10,136 nucleotides of DNA from Amoebophrya sp. AT5.2 (Eukaryota > Sar > Dinophyceae > Syndiniales > Amoebophryaceae). The notes beneath the pieces were generated by a model that made no database searches, was not told where the DNA came from, and saw only the letters and a list, made by a program, of their open reading frames with translations. Each line of letters begins with the position of its first letter. The stretch's first letter is position 1. Positions 1 through 7,617 of the stretch are shown piece after piece. The stretch lies in NCBI GenBank assembly GCA_005223375.1, contig RXOD01006506.1, positions 1 through 10,136 on the forward strand. The letters run 5' to 3'. A program made the translations under genes and the position numbers.

Positions 1-66
1 AGCCGCCGCGGCCGCCACTGGAGGAGAAGGCGCAACCGTGCCGGACGAGGACCCCATGTCTGCCAT
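1..66 (-). CDS. 5' end of a gene leaving the left edge (partial)
   Basis: I do not recognise this gene. On the minus strand an ATG at 66-64 in a good context (AAAATGGC) opens a frame that stays open to the window edge for 22 codons. The peptide begins MADMGSSSG and runs into a Pro/Ala stretch ending in at least five alanines. An in-frame TGA lies about 60 bases upstream with no ATG between, so this is the first usable start; a second in-frame ATG lies at 57-55. The Ser/Gly/Ala/Pro composition matches the linker of the zinc-ribbon protein at 3335-4144, and the orientation matches every other gene here. The plus strand also has an Ala-rich frame across the same bases, which I consider the shadow. 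Only the start is visible, so no function can be given. Confidence 0.42.
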   Translation of the reverse strand, partial: MADMGSSSGTVAPSPPVAAAAA

Positions 67-739
67 TTTACTGATGACCACAACTTGTTCAAGAGATAAA
101 TGCGATGCGCAAACTGCTCAAGCCCTAAGTTCTTGTTCGTCCGCAGAAACGTCAAGCCGAACGGGGATCCTGACAAGCAACGTGGAAAAAAAAAAGACAA
201 GTTGCTCCACATCTACTTCAACCTGTCTATAGGGTTCGTCTGTACTCCGTTTCTTTCTCTCTCACAACTGCAAGTGTTTCAATGGTTGCATCTCGCTGCT
301 GCTCCTGCTCTCTCGTTCTGTACTTATTCCAGCACTCCTCGTCTCGTTCTCAGTCACGCGGTCACAGGAGCCTGCTATGTTGTTCACCCTCGAAAGCCGT
401 TCAATGCACTTCATTGTGCTGGGTCCATCTATGTTGCATTTGATTTCTATCATCTTTTTGTCATCAGTGCATCGCAACCGGCACTCCTCCTGGCAGAGTT
501 CTTTATTGTGTGCATACAAAAATTCTTCGTTTCTTTAATTTTTCAGTCTGCGCAAATCTTTCTGGTGGTCAGTATGTATCTGGATAAAAACAGGAAAAAT
601 TTCAATCTGTAACAAGAACTATCTATCAGTATATCAACGACAACGTGGTGAGAATCTCCTTCCTCATCTGCGTTGGCGATTGTGGCGCTTTGGTGCAAAC
701 CTCAGAAAGAAGCTACGAATAGGGTGTGCACCTGCATCT
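67..739. other. Spacer between two minus-strand genes
   Basis: This 673-base stretch lies between the stop of the duplicated-domain gene and the start of the left-edge gene. It is A-rich on the minus strand. The open frames here (for example 100-612 on plus, 262-519 on minus) have no recognisable motif and an uneven composition. I see no RNA gene and no clear repeat. It probably holds the 3' UTR of one gene and the promoter and 5' UTR of the next. Confidence 0.5.
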
Positions 740-2677
740 TTATTTGCACCCCTTGGCTCCGCAGCTCTTGCTCCCTCGCCTCTTCCGTTTGTTCCTGCCT
801 CTGTAGTGCCAATTTCCGCCAGCCGGGATCACCCCATCCTCTTCCGCCGCATCGTCGCTCGTCTTATTAGCTGCCTGGCCCTGGCCAGCCGGCAACACCT
901 GCCGCCGCACGTCGACCTGGGAAGCAGTACCTGAGCCGCCCGGAATCGGTACCGGGTGGCTCGGGTAGTCAATGGCCCGTTTCGCCATGAATCCCGGCTT
1001 TGCCGGCTGGGCTCCACCGGCGCCACCGAACGGGTCCATTCGCGATCGGAGCGCCTGCACCTGCGCAAATAACGCCCGCAGCTGCTCCTTCAACAACCCA
1101 GGGGCCTGCTTCACCTTCGCATTCGCTCCTTCTGATGCGGCCGCCGGCGTGGTTTTATTGCTCCCCGGCGTCGCCGTGCGTTTATTTTTCGCGAACACGG
1201 CTTTGAGCAACGAGCCGAGCTGGTGCTCTTCTCTGTTTTTCTTCGCCTCCTCTTGAGTGGGAGCACGGCGCTGCGAAGCAGGCCCCTCCTGGACGGCTTC
1301 CAACTTGCAGCACGGCTTGATTGATATCCCCAACTGGGGGTAAAGAGGATGCTTACCATGGTGCAGGTCGTGACCGGCGGCATCTTTGAGTTGCTGCTTC
1401 GTCACCGTTTTTTCCGGGTCGTACACGTACACGTACGTTTTCGTCCCCTCACTTTCTTCGGCGCAACGCTCCACCATGAGTCGCGCCACCGCTTGCTTGT
1501 CAGCATCGTCCGGGCTGAAACCGAGGATAAACTGCGGCGCCAGTTCCTTGCAGGCTTTGGGCGTGAGCGCGTCGTCCTCGGAGAGGGCTCGGGCGGCCTC
1601 GCGCATGCTCTTTTGCACCGAATCGTCGTACGGGTCCACCGGCGTCGCAACCCACCCGATCGCGCAACACATGGTGACATAGCCGGTCTCCTGGATCTCG
1701 CGGCCGAGCTGGGACTTCAACTCCGTCTTCGTCGGATCGAAGACGGCCTTCTTGTTGGTTTGGGCTTCGCCTGGTGCTTTTTGCAAGATTAATTTGCAAT
1801 ACTCGTTCATGCCCTGCGTAATCTTCTCCGCAGAAAAACTGGGATCTTCTTCCTGCTCTGGAAGGCGCGTCTCCTGCAGAAACTGCAGACAGGTCACTCT
1901 CGGCGAGCAACAACTCGCGGCTGCTTTGACTTTCAGTCTTTGCACCGAGTCAGCGCCGGCATCTTCGGCCAAGACGCCCAAGGCAGATATTACCTGAAGG
2001 GGAGTTTGGGTTTGGGAGTTTCAATAAGACAGTGTGATGAAGTTTACGCTCGAAAACTCGCACCAGAGCAGACGCTACCCGCTCCTCCCGCTCCCAAAAA
2101 CTTCTTACTCCCCACAAACAGTTAAACTTCGATTTACCTCGTCCGGGTCGATTTGTTGCTCTGGGTCGAATTCCGTGCCAGCAGTGCACGCACTTGCCAA
2201 TTGGTTGGCGCCGGCTTCGCCGGCCGCATCGCCACCGCCAAGTGACCCGGCTAACTCGTGCTGCAGCTGTCCACAGGTCCCTGGGACCACCGGCACAGAA
2301 GCTTCCGCTGCGTCGGTAGCTGCGCCTGCGGCAGCGTCCAGCTGCAGGAACTTCATCCAACCTCCCTCTTGCTCGCCCCCCTCCTGCAGTTGCACTTCTT
2401 CTGCCGCGACTCTGGCCTTCCGTTGCCTCTCCACATCGTCGAGGGCCGTGTTGGTAATCGCGTCGCCGTCCGCCGGAATGGAGACTGCCTTATCCTTCTT
2501 CTCCTCCTCCTGATCTCCTGGGCCGATGGTCTCAGTAGTTTCGTCCACGGCTTTCGGAGGTGGGCGGCGCTCGAGGAACTTGCGCTCGGCGACGGCGGTC
2601 CGCAGTCGCGTGTTGAAATTGAGGACTGCGAACGAAACGAGCGCCGACAAGCGGTACAATGATAATGGTCTCCGCAT
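740..2677 (-). CDS. Secreted-type protein with a duplicated cysteine-containing domain
   Basis: Two exons (2138-2677 and 740-1993) join in phase 0 to give 597 residues. I do not recognise the family. The N-terminus MRRPLSLYRLSALVSFAVL looks like a signal peptide (basic start, then about ten hydrophobic residues); a mitochondrial leader is the alternative. Residues 35-180 are acidic and Ala/Gly-rich. Residues about 195-300 and 304-415 are two diverged copies of one domain. Each has D-S-V-Q at its start, then a Cys, then F-S followed by an acidic residue, then M-x-E-x-C or M-V-E-R-C, then F/Y-D-P with K-T and a Q-L, and finally a C-C pair (289-290 and 408-409). After that come a charged linker, a helical stretch (LLKEQLRALFAQVQALRSRM) and a very basic tail (RNKRKRRGSK). 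The start at 2677 is the first ATG of the frame. The exon split is well supported: GAG|GTAAAT donor, TTCAG acceptor, frame kept. Confidence 0.75.
1994..2137 (-). other. Intron of the duplicated-domain gene, with terminal repeats
   Basis: This is a 144-base GT-AG intron in phase 0. Both exon-intron edges carry AGGTAA (gag|gtaaat and cag|gtaata), as if six bases were duplicated on insertion. Inside, GAAGTTTA near the 5' end pairs with TAAACTTC (plus-strand arms 2123-2130 and 2039-2046). GGGGAGT pairs with ACTCCCC closer to the 3' end (arms 2107-2113 and 1999-2005). Without removal the frame ends ten codons beyond the junction. Confidence 0.7.
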
Positions 2678-3334
2678 TCTCAATGCAAGCGGCGAATGGA
2701 GAATCCGATAGATTTAGATACCTCAGTGAAAAACAAGGCTTCTGAATGCATGGAAACAAGAGCGAAATCATTCAATGGAAAAAAATTTCTTTCGTGGCGC
2801 AGCACCTGGAAGTGACAAATGCTGGATGCAAATATTCATTGACGTGACTGCGACAGGACTGCCACTGCCTGCACCTTTGCGAGACATAGGACGCAAAACG
2901 ACCGAGGAGGACCGTTGACGAAACGAGGACCGAAAGACTTTCTATACGAGTGGCCGACAAACAATCAAACGGCCCGCAACGCATGGGAGCACGTAGCAAA
3001 GCGCTGGATTGCACCGAAAACCGAAGTTACTTCAAGTACTGCAACACCGACGATCACAACGAGTGGAGCGGATACCTTTACCTGGGGCAGTTCGTTCCCG
3101 CATCCTTTCCACAGCAACCTCACGATTTATTGAACGAACTACCATTCACTTGTTATCAATGACATACGCGTCGAACCGATGACACCGGGTGCTGATTCCC
3201 ATTCTCATCGAGAATGCAAAAATGTAGCTTTTCTTGTCGTAGCCGCTTCATTGAATTACTCTTAGTCGAGGTCGTCATCGTTCTTTAAGAACAGTTTCTC
3301 AAAAGAAGATCTTTTCATCAGCCCCCCGTGATCG
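2678..3334. other. Spacer between two minus-strand genes
   Basis: This 657-base gap runs from the stop of the zinc-ribbon gene to the start of the duplicated-domain gene. Short open frames occur on both strands (2772-3014 minus, 2915-3133 plus, 2950-3162 plus) but overlap one another and show no motif. An inverted repeat GTTCTT-T-AAGAAC lies at 3280-3292, about 45 bases past the zinc-ribbon stop. On the minus strand a pyrimidine-rich stretch ending in AG (TTTCCATGCATTCAG, near 2741-2755) lies upstream of the next ATG and might be a splice or trans-splice acceptor. Confidence 0.45.
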
Positions 3335-4144
3335 CTACTCGTTCACCTGCGTGACTTTTCCGCAGTCCAGGCACTCGTAGCGGATGTATTCCTTTGCCAT
3401 TTTTCCGCCGGGTATCTTACCGAATGTCCGTACTGCGCGTCCCGACTCACACGAGGGACACGGAACGGTGTCCTCCATTTTCACTGGCTTTAGCGTGGGA
3501 CTTTCTCCCCCCGCAGCTCCCGGCGAGCCGCTTTTCCTCCTGCCCTCCGCACTCGGATCTTCCAGCAACTTGGAAATCGGCACGACTCGAGCAACTACCT
3601 TGTCGCGTAGCTCGCGGCCGGAGAGAAGATCTACCTGGTTTTGGTTGTCGGCCTGAGACGGAGATGCCGCGGCCGCCACTGGCGCCGCCGCTGAACTGCT
3701 ACTGCTGCTGGCCGCTGCTCCTGTCGCTGCTTCTCCCCTTCCTCCTGACCCGCTTCCACCTGTCCCAGAGGACCCGCCACTCCCACCACTCCCACCTCCA
3801 GTCCCACCTCCAGTGTTTCTGTTCACCGCTGCATGTGGCGCAGCTAGTCTTTTGATGACTCGGAGCACGGTGGTTTTCCTCGAGGCCGGCGTTTTGTTGG
3901 TCTCCTCGATCTGCCGGACCACGTCGTTCACCACAACCATGACGTCTTCGTCGACCGGCACGAAGGCCTGCCGGATCTTCTCCACCCAGGCCGGGGGAAG
4001 CTTCCCACCATCGTGCGCAACTGCCCCGCCGGACGAAGACAATAAACCTCCCAAATTCGACGTCTGCCTCTTCACGTTCTTCGCATTACGCTGCAGCCGC
4101 TGTTCGAGCTTCGAAGGGCCCTTAGTGGCGCCTCTGCCAGACAT
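3335..4144 (-). CDS. Protein with a C-terminal TFIIS-like zinc ribbon
   Basis: This intronless frame gives 269 residues from the ATG at 4144 (MSGRGATKGPSK); the frame runs 14 codons further upstream without another ATG. Residues 1-45 are basic. Residues about 49-108 contain a possible helical domain (LPPAWVEKIRQAF to VLRVIKRLAA). Residues 110-162 are a Gly/Ser then Ser/Ala linker. At the end, C229-P-S-C232 and C258-L-D-C261 form CX2C-X25-CX2C, the spacing of the zinc ribbon found in TFIIS and in small RNA polymerase subunits. The region between the cysteine pairs lacks the Q-x-R-S-A-D-E hairpin that TFIIS uses for transcript cleavage; it reads FGKIPGGKMAKEYIRYE instead. A nucleic-acid-binding or transcription role is therefore possible, not shown. 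A pyrimidine tract ending in CATACAG lies 25 bases before the ATG. Confidence 0.8.
   Translation of the reverse strand: MSGRGATKGPSKLEQRLQRNAKNVKRQTSNLGGLLSSSGGAVAHDGGKLPPAWVEKIRQAFVPVDEDVMVVVNDVVRQIEETNKTPASRKTTVLRVIKRLAAPHAAVNRNTGGGTGGGSGGSGGSSGTGGSGSGGRGEAATGAAASSSSSSAAAPVAAAASPSQADNQNQVDLLSGRELRDKVVARVVPISKLLEDPSAEGRRKSGSPGAAGGESPTLKPVKMEDTVPCPSCESGRAVRTFGKIPGGKMAKEYIRYECLDCGKVTQVNE
3656..3816 (-). repeat. Gly/Ser and Ser/Ala low-complexity linker inside the zinc-ribbon gene
   Basis: These bases encode residues 110-162 of the zinc-ribbon protein: repeated GGT/GGS units, then six serines, then alanine runs. On the plus strand this appears as repeated CCACTCCCACC-type units followed by GCTGCT-type runs. 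Such tracts usually encode flexible linkers and change length easily. The segment shares 17 identical bases with the left edge (3666-3682 against 5-21). Confidence 0.7.
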
Positions 4145-5169
4145 TCTCCTTAATGGTGGCTTTGGAATCTGTATGCGTGCGAACAATGAAAGAATAGTGA
4201 AAAGAAAGGAGAAACCGTATGATGAACGTTATCAGTGGTCGTGTGTCTACGAGCCTACGGCGATTTTTCCTTTAGAATGCGTGATGATACGTGAAGGTAA
4301 AACGATCTTTGGCTAGGGGTAGCTAACGTACCCACGATGTTCTTCGACGCATCCCTGTAGCGTTCGCCAAAGAAAAGGCCATGTCCATCAGTTTCGGTGC
4401 AGACTCGCAACAACTACAGCTTTTCGTTCTAAAGTCACGACCACGATCAAGATGCAGCTCCAGATCCGATCCGATGGAACACAGTTTGCAAGCAGAGTAG
4501 TACTCCGAGATCCGATCGAAAATCAGCCTGCCACTTGTTCCTGCTATAGGGAGAGGAACGCCAACACCAACTGATTTCGTGCTCACACGGCACCCATTCC
4601 ATACAATAAGCCGCGCATCTTTCTCGAAGAGCCCTTGGTATTCACTTCAAAATCATCACGTCAGACTTTTTAAATTGATCACGGCACCACAGAAGTCGTA
4701 TTTATAGTAAGTACATTCACGCGAGCAGCTTCCAGGAGGCACGACCATCGGTCGGAACCGATCACCAGAGTCAGATGTTCAGTGGTCGGGAAAGGGATCA
4801 GTATTCGTCCATCGTCGATCGCCTCAATTGATTCGTTCCATGCTTAATTTACGCCGACGACCTTTTGATGCAAACGGCGTCCACTTTCCGCGTGAACTCA
4901 CCCTTCACTCGCGGAATCCTTTGCATCTCCAGTCCCACGGTCGGCGTGTACTTTATGGTCGGGCCAGCTGGACACGATGGCCGAAATCGAAAAATTATAA
5001 TGATCTTGCGGTAGTTATATTCGGGGCAACCTATGCGAGCCTTTTTCGCGGAGGGCCAAGGGAGCGGAAAGGATAAGGAAAAGGAACTAAAACTCTACTA
5101 GCATGGCATGTAGCACTAGCAGTCAACACGCTGAGGCAGTATCAATCTTTCTGCCGTTTGGAAGCCTAG
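4145..5169. other. Spacer with one unexplained open stretch
   Basis: This 1025-base gap lies between the zinc-ribbon start and the stop of the 208-residue protein gene. The minus strand is open for 107 codons at 4326-4646, without an ATG until near its end, and reads plausibly (for example KDARLIVWNGCRV); it matches nothing I know. GATCCGAT-type motifs recur at 4461-4516. A small inverted repeat ATCGGT-CGGA-ACCGAT sits at about 4748-4763. No tRNA-like or other RNA structure was found. Confidence 0.4.
4169..4216 (-). promoter_or_regulatory. Polypyrimidine tract and AG upstream of the zinc-ribbon start
   Basis: On the minus strand a run rich in T and C (tttctcctttcttttcacta, then further pyrimidines) ends in CATACAG, with the AG at 4170-4169. 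The ATG follows 25 bases later. No upstream coding exon is evident, so this looks like a 5' UTR acceptor; in a dinoflagellate it would be a candidate spliced-leader acceptor. That reading depends on the organism assignment, which is inferred. Confidence 0.35.
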
Positions 5170-6069
5170 CTAAAAATTGTGAAGAGTAGTGCTGGTCTGT
5201 TTTACCACTTGGCCACTGACCAGCTGGTCTCGGTTCATATCCTTGGCGAGCTCTTTCTTGTACACGGAGGTGTAGGGCGTGCGGATCGTCGCTTTGTCGT
5301 CCGCCCATCCCTTCTTCCGCACGTCCGCAATCGTTGAGCTCAAATCCTTGCTCACCTAGACAGAGGTATATGAAATTTGGTTTGCTGTCCGGACAGTTTT
5401 CTCGTGTTCGAGATCGAGAACCCGACGTGACAGTACTGGCTCACCTCGGCTTGTAGTGGATCTTCTTCACGAGAAGATCTTCAAAATCAAAATCGATCCT
5501 CGAGGTCGTCGACGTCGAGCGACAGCGAGGGAGTAGTTGTTGTACTTTACTAATAAATTAAGACTTGATCGTCTGAAAATCAAACGATGTTTCCTCTCGC
5601 TTTCGAATCGTTGTATCGGGATGGGTACCTGGATTGGGTGCGCTCCGTCGTAGAATTTTTCGACCGTGAGAAGAGTTTTTCCGTTTTTCGCGTCGAAGCT
5701 TTTCTCCGGTTTCTGGTAGAAGTATTGCGCCGTGGTGATGTAGGCCTTTTGTTTCAGTCCCTTGGTGTTGCGCATGTCCCCGCTGTGCCCAAACAGTAGG
5801 TTGGCGTCCATGCCCATGCGCGGCCCCGGCGGCAGGTTGAAGACCTCGCCCGGTTCTTCCTCGCTTCCCGAGTTCGGAGCGGTGGTGGTGGCGTAACCGG
5901 ACTGGAGGCCGGAAGCGGGTGGCGACTTGTACTCCCGAGGATCGCGGTAGGCGGATTGGGTGATGGAGGTGGGCGTCGGGAAAGTCATCTTGCCCTTCGA
6001 GACCAGCTCGACGCCGAAACGATCCTCATTGAAATTGTGAATCAGGACGCCAGGCCGGAAGTCCGTCAT
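5170..6069 (-). CDS. 208-residue protein, possible axonemal (ciliary) microtubule inner protein
   Basis: The simplest model has exons 5629-6069 and 5170-5355, joined in phase 0 at CAG|GTACCC and CTAG|GTGAGC. This gives 147 + 61 residues starting MTDFRPGVLIHNFNEDRFGV. I cannot name the family. The protein has no signal peptide or membrane segment. It is rich in short Ser/Thr-x-Tyr patches (SITQSAYRDP, ITTAQYFYQKP, IRTPYTSVYKKELA), with a Pro/Gly segment at residues 72-88 and a conserved-looking end (DQLVSGQVVKQTSTTLHNF). This style, small and basic with scattered aromatic T-x-Y motifs, recalls microtubule inner proteins of cilia, but that is a resemblance only. The start is the first ATG, immediately preceded by CTCAAG. 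A different splice pattern inside the intron is possible and would add a few residues. Confidence 0.72.
5356..5628 (-). other. Intron of the 208-residue protein gene, with possible nested intron
   Basis: This is a 273-base GT-AG intron in phase 0. It contains several palindromes: CTGTCCGGACAG (5385-5396), GAAGATCTTC (5473-5482) and a GATCTTCT/AGAAGATC hairpin (5459-5466 with 5472-5479). A second donor, GCCGAG|GTGAGCC, lies at 5445/5444. Its eight bases AGGTGAGC are repeated exactly at the true 3' edge (TAG|GTGAGCA), outlining an 89-base segment at 5356-5444 that could be a separate intron. One AAATCGAT is at 5490-5497. Confidence 0.6.
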
Positions 6070-7617
6070 CTTGAGGTATAGTTTGTAGTGCTGGCAGGGC
6101 TTGTTTTTGGAAAAAATTATCTACAGCCGGATTATAAACCAGACGACACTGCGACTGTCAGTCCGTGAACGCGTTTCGGAGCTGACGTGGAGATTTGTTT
6201 CATCATCATCTCCGCACGATTCGAGTGAGATCAATAAAGCAAGGCGTGCTTCGACATGATCAATAAGCAAGGCTTCGACGCGATGAAAAACGAACCCATC
6301 GTCCCCGCGAGCAGTCGACTACTCTCCCTCGAGTTCCTTTCCGAACGAGTCCACAAAAAAGGCGATACATAACTAGACCGAAACCGCCGCTCGCACTCCC
6401 CCTCCCTTCGAACGAGTACGGATATGTATGGATACCGATATCCGACAAGGAAAAATTATGAACATAGAACGTTGACCGCGATATGCACGTGAGCAGCCGC
6501 CCTCGTCGGTCGTGATTTTCAAGTGGTTTACTGCTCGCTGTTTGCGTCATCGAGCGCTGGGAGGGTTGTGGCTCATTCACAAAAATGGGTCTCCACATGT
6601 CATTCAAAACGGTCCATCAAACTCTGGTGGGGACCAGTTCTGGTTTTTATCGTAGAGCGGATCTCTTAGGTTTACCAATACCATCGCTTAACTTTTCAAA
6701 CAAGGCCGCTAACGGAGGACCGATGGTTTACGTCACTACTTCTTTTTCGCTAAAGTGGTACGGCGTAAGCGACTGCACCACGCGGCAGTAACCTCGCCTC
6801 GGAGTAGGGGTAGAGTGGGCGTGCCTCAACTGATTTGCTCCGCGGCGACACTGGAAGATGCAACGAATACTCATCAATGAAATGGTGACGAGTGAACTAC
6901 CGTTCGCTACCCCACTGTTTTGGCCGGCTGCGGAATCCGCATTCGCCACCAGCGCTAGCCAGGAACAAGCGCCACTAAATTAGAGTTCAATTCCTGATGC
7001 GGCTAATACCTACGCTGGTATGAGTTTGGGAATTCAGGGTGGGCGTAATAATTCAAGCTCGTATTATATTCAAGAGGAGCTCTTCTCGGAATAAAATCGC
7101 TCCAAGGTGAAATACTGCGACTGAGTACACGCATGCTATTCAAATTCCGCATCTGATTTTCTCGCGTTTTGAAAAAATAGCGAATGCATGCGAGGACTGC
7201 GAAGCAGCTCCTTTTAACTTTAACAGCAAAAAAATCTGAGAACGTATCGCAGCTGTTCTTGAGTTTACATACTGAATGACAAAGAACAAGCGAATATTAG
7301 ACGCAGCTGAAAAGAAATATAGCGACGCCACACTTCACCGGGTACAACAACGTCGAACCCCCCGGCAAGAGTCTGGCACGCTTGTTCTGCACATGAAGAT
7401 GCGTCTACCATAATCCACAATACGTCGACTGGGCGTCGGGGTCGGCGAGACATCCCATGTTAGCCGAAGTGGAAACCCGCATTCATTGAATTGTTGAGCA
7501 CTATCGAGTTCCAGAAAAATGTCGTAAGCACGCATACATGTCGTCGGGATCACGACGCCACGGCGCGTTCAGAGAGTGTAGCTGTAGTACATCGGCGGCG
7601 GAAATAAACTCCTCGAC
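6070..7617. other. Long spacer without a supported gene
   Basis: These 1548 bases separate the homoserine kinase stop from the start of the 208-residue protein gene. The open frames (for example 6260-6607 and 7265-7553 on minus, 6585-6791 on plus) lack motifs and most lack a proper ATG. No T-arm of a tRNA fits. The only clear structure is the tandem repeat at 6229-6284. Just before the 6069 ATG, the minus strand has a T-run followed by CTGCCAG (AG at 6092-6091), a possible acceptor. Confidence 0.45.
6229..6284. repeat. Imperfect two-copy tandem repeat, 27-29 bases
   Basis: Copy one (6229-6257) and copy two (6258-6284) both begin GATCAATAA and share GCAAGGC and CTTCGAC. They differ by small deletions (one A in the run after GATCAATA, and GTG/C around the middle). 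It lies about 160-215 bases upstream of the start codon at 6069, so it is in the promoter or 5' UTR region of that gene. Confidence 0.65.

Noticed and set aside
38..612. Plus-strand open frames at the left edge (38-232 and 100-612)
   Set aside because: The Ala-rich beginning is better read on the minus strand, where it starts at an ATG with an upstream in-frame stop. The remainder is T-rich, Ser/Phe/Leu-biased and has no motif.
1349..1792. Plus-strand open frame of 147 codons, rich in Arg, Val and Leu
   Set aside because: It is the complement of the duplicated-domain exon; the minus strand there has the internal repeat and proper splice sites.
2915..3162. Overlapping plus-strand frames in the spacer, one reading KDFLYEWPTNNQTARNAWEH
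   Set aside because: Two frames overlap over the same bases, neither has a convincing start, splice site or recognisable domain, and they oppose the direction of all other genes.
6260..6607. Minus-strand open frame of about 115 codons in the long spacer
   Set aside because: It begins at TTG, its first ATG is a few codons later, and the peptide has no motif or regular composition.
6978..7006. GTTCAATTCC resembling a tRNA T-arm
   Set aside because: The flanking five-base stems do not pair, and no anticodon or D-arm fits upstream.
7345..7375. GGTTCGAC on minus resembling a tRNA T-loop
   Set aside because: The stem does not close and no acceptor stem can be found at tRNA distance.
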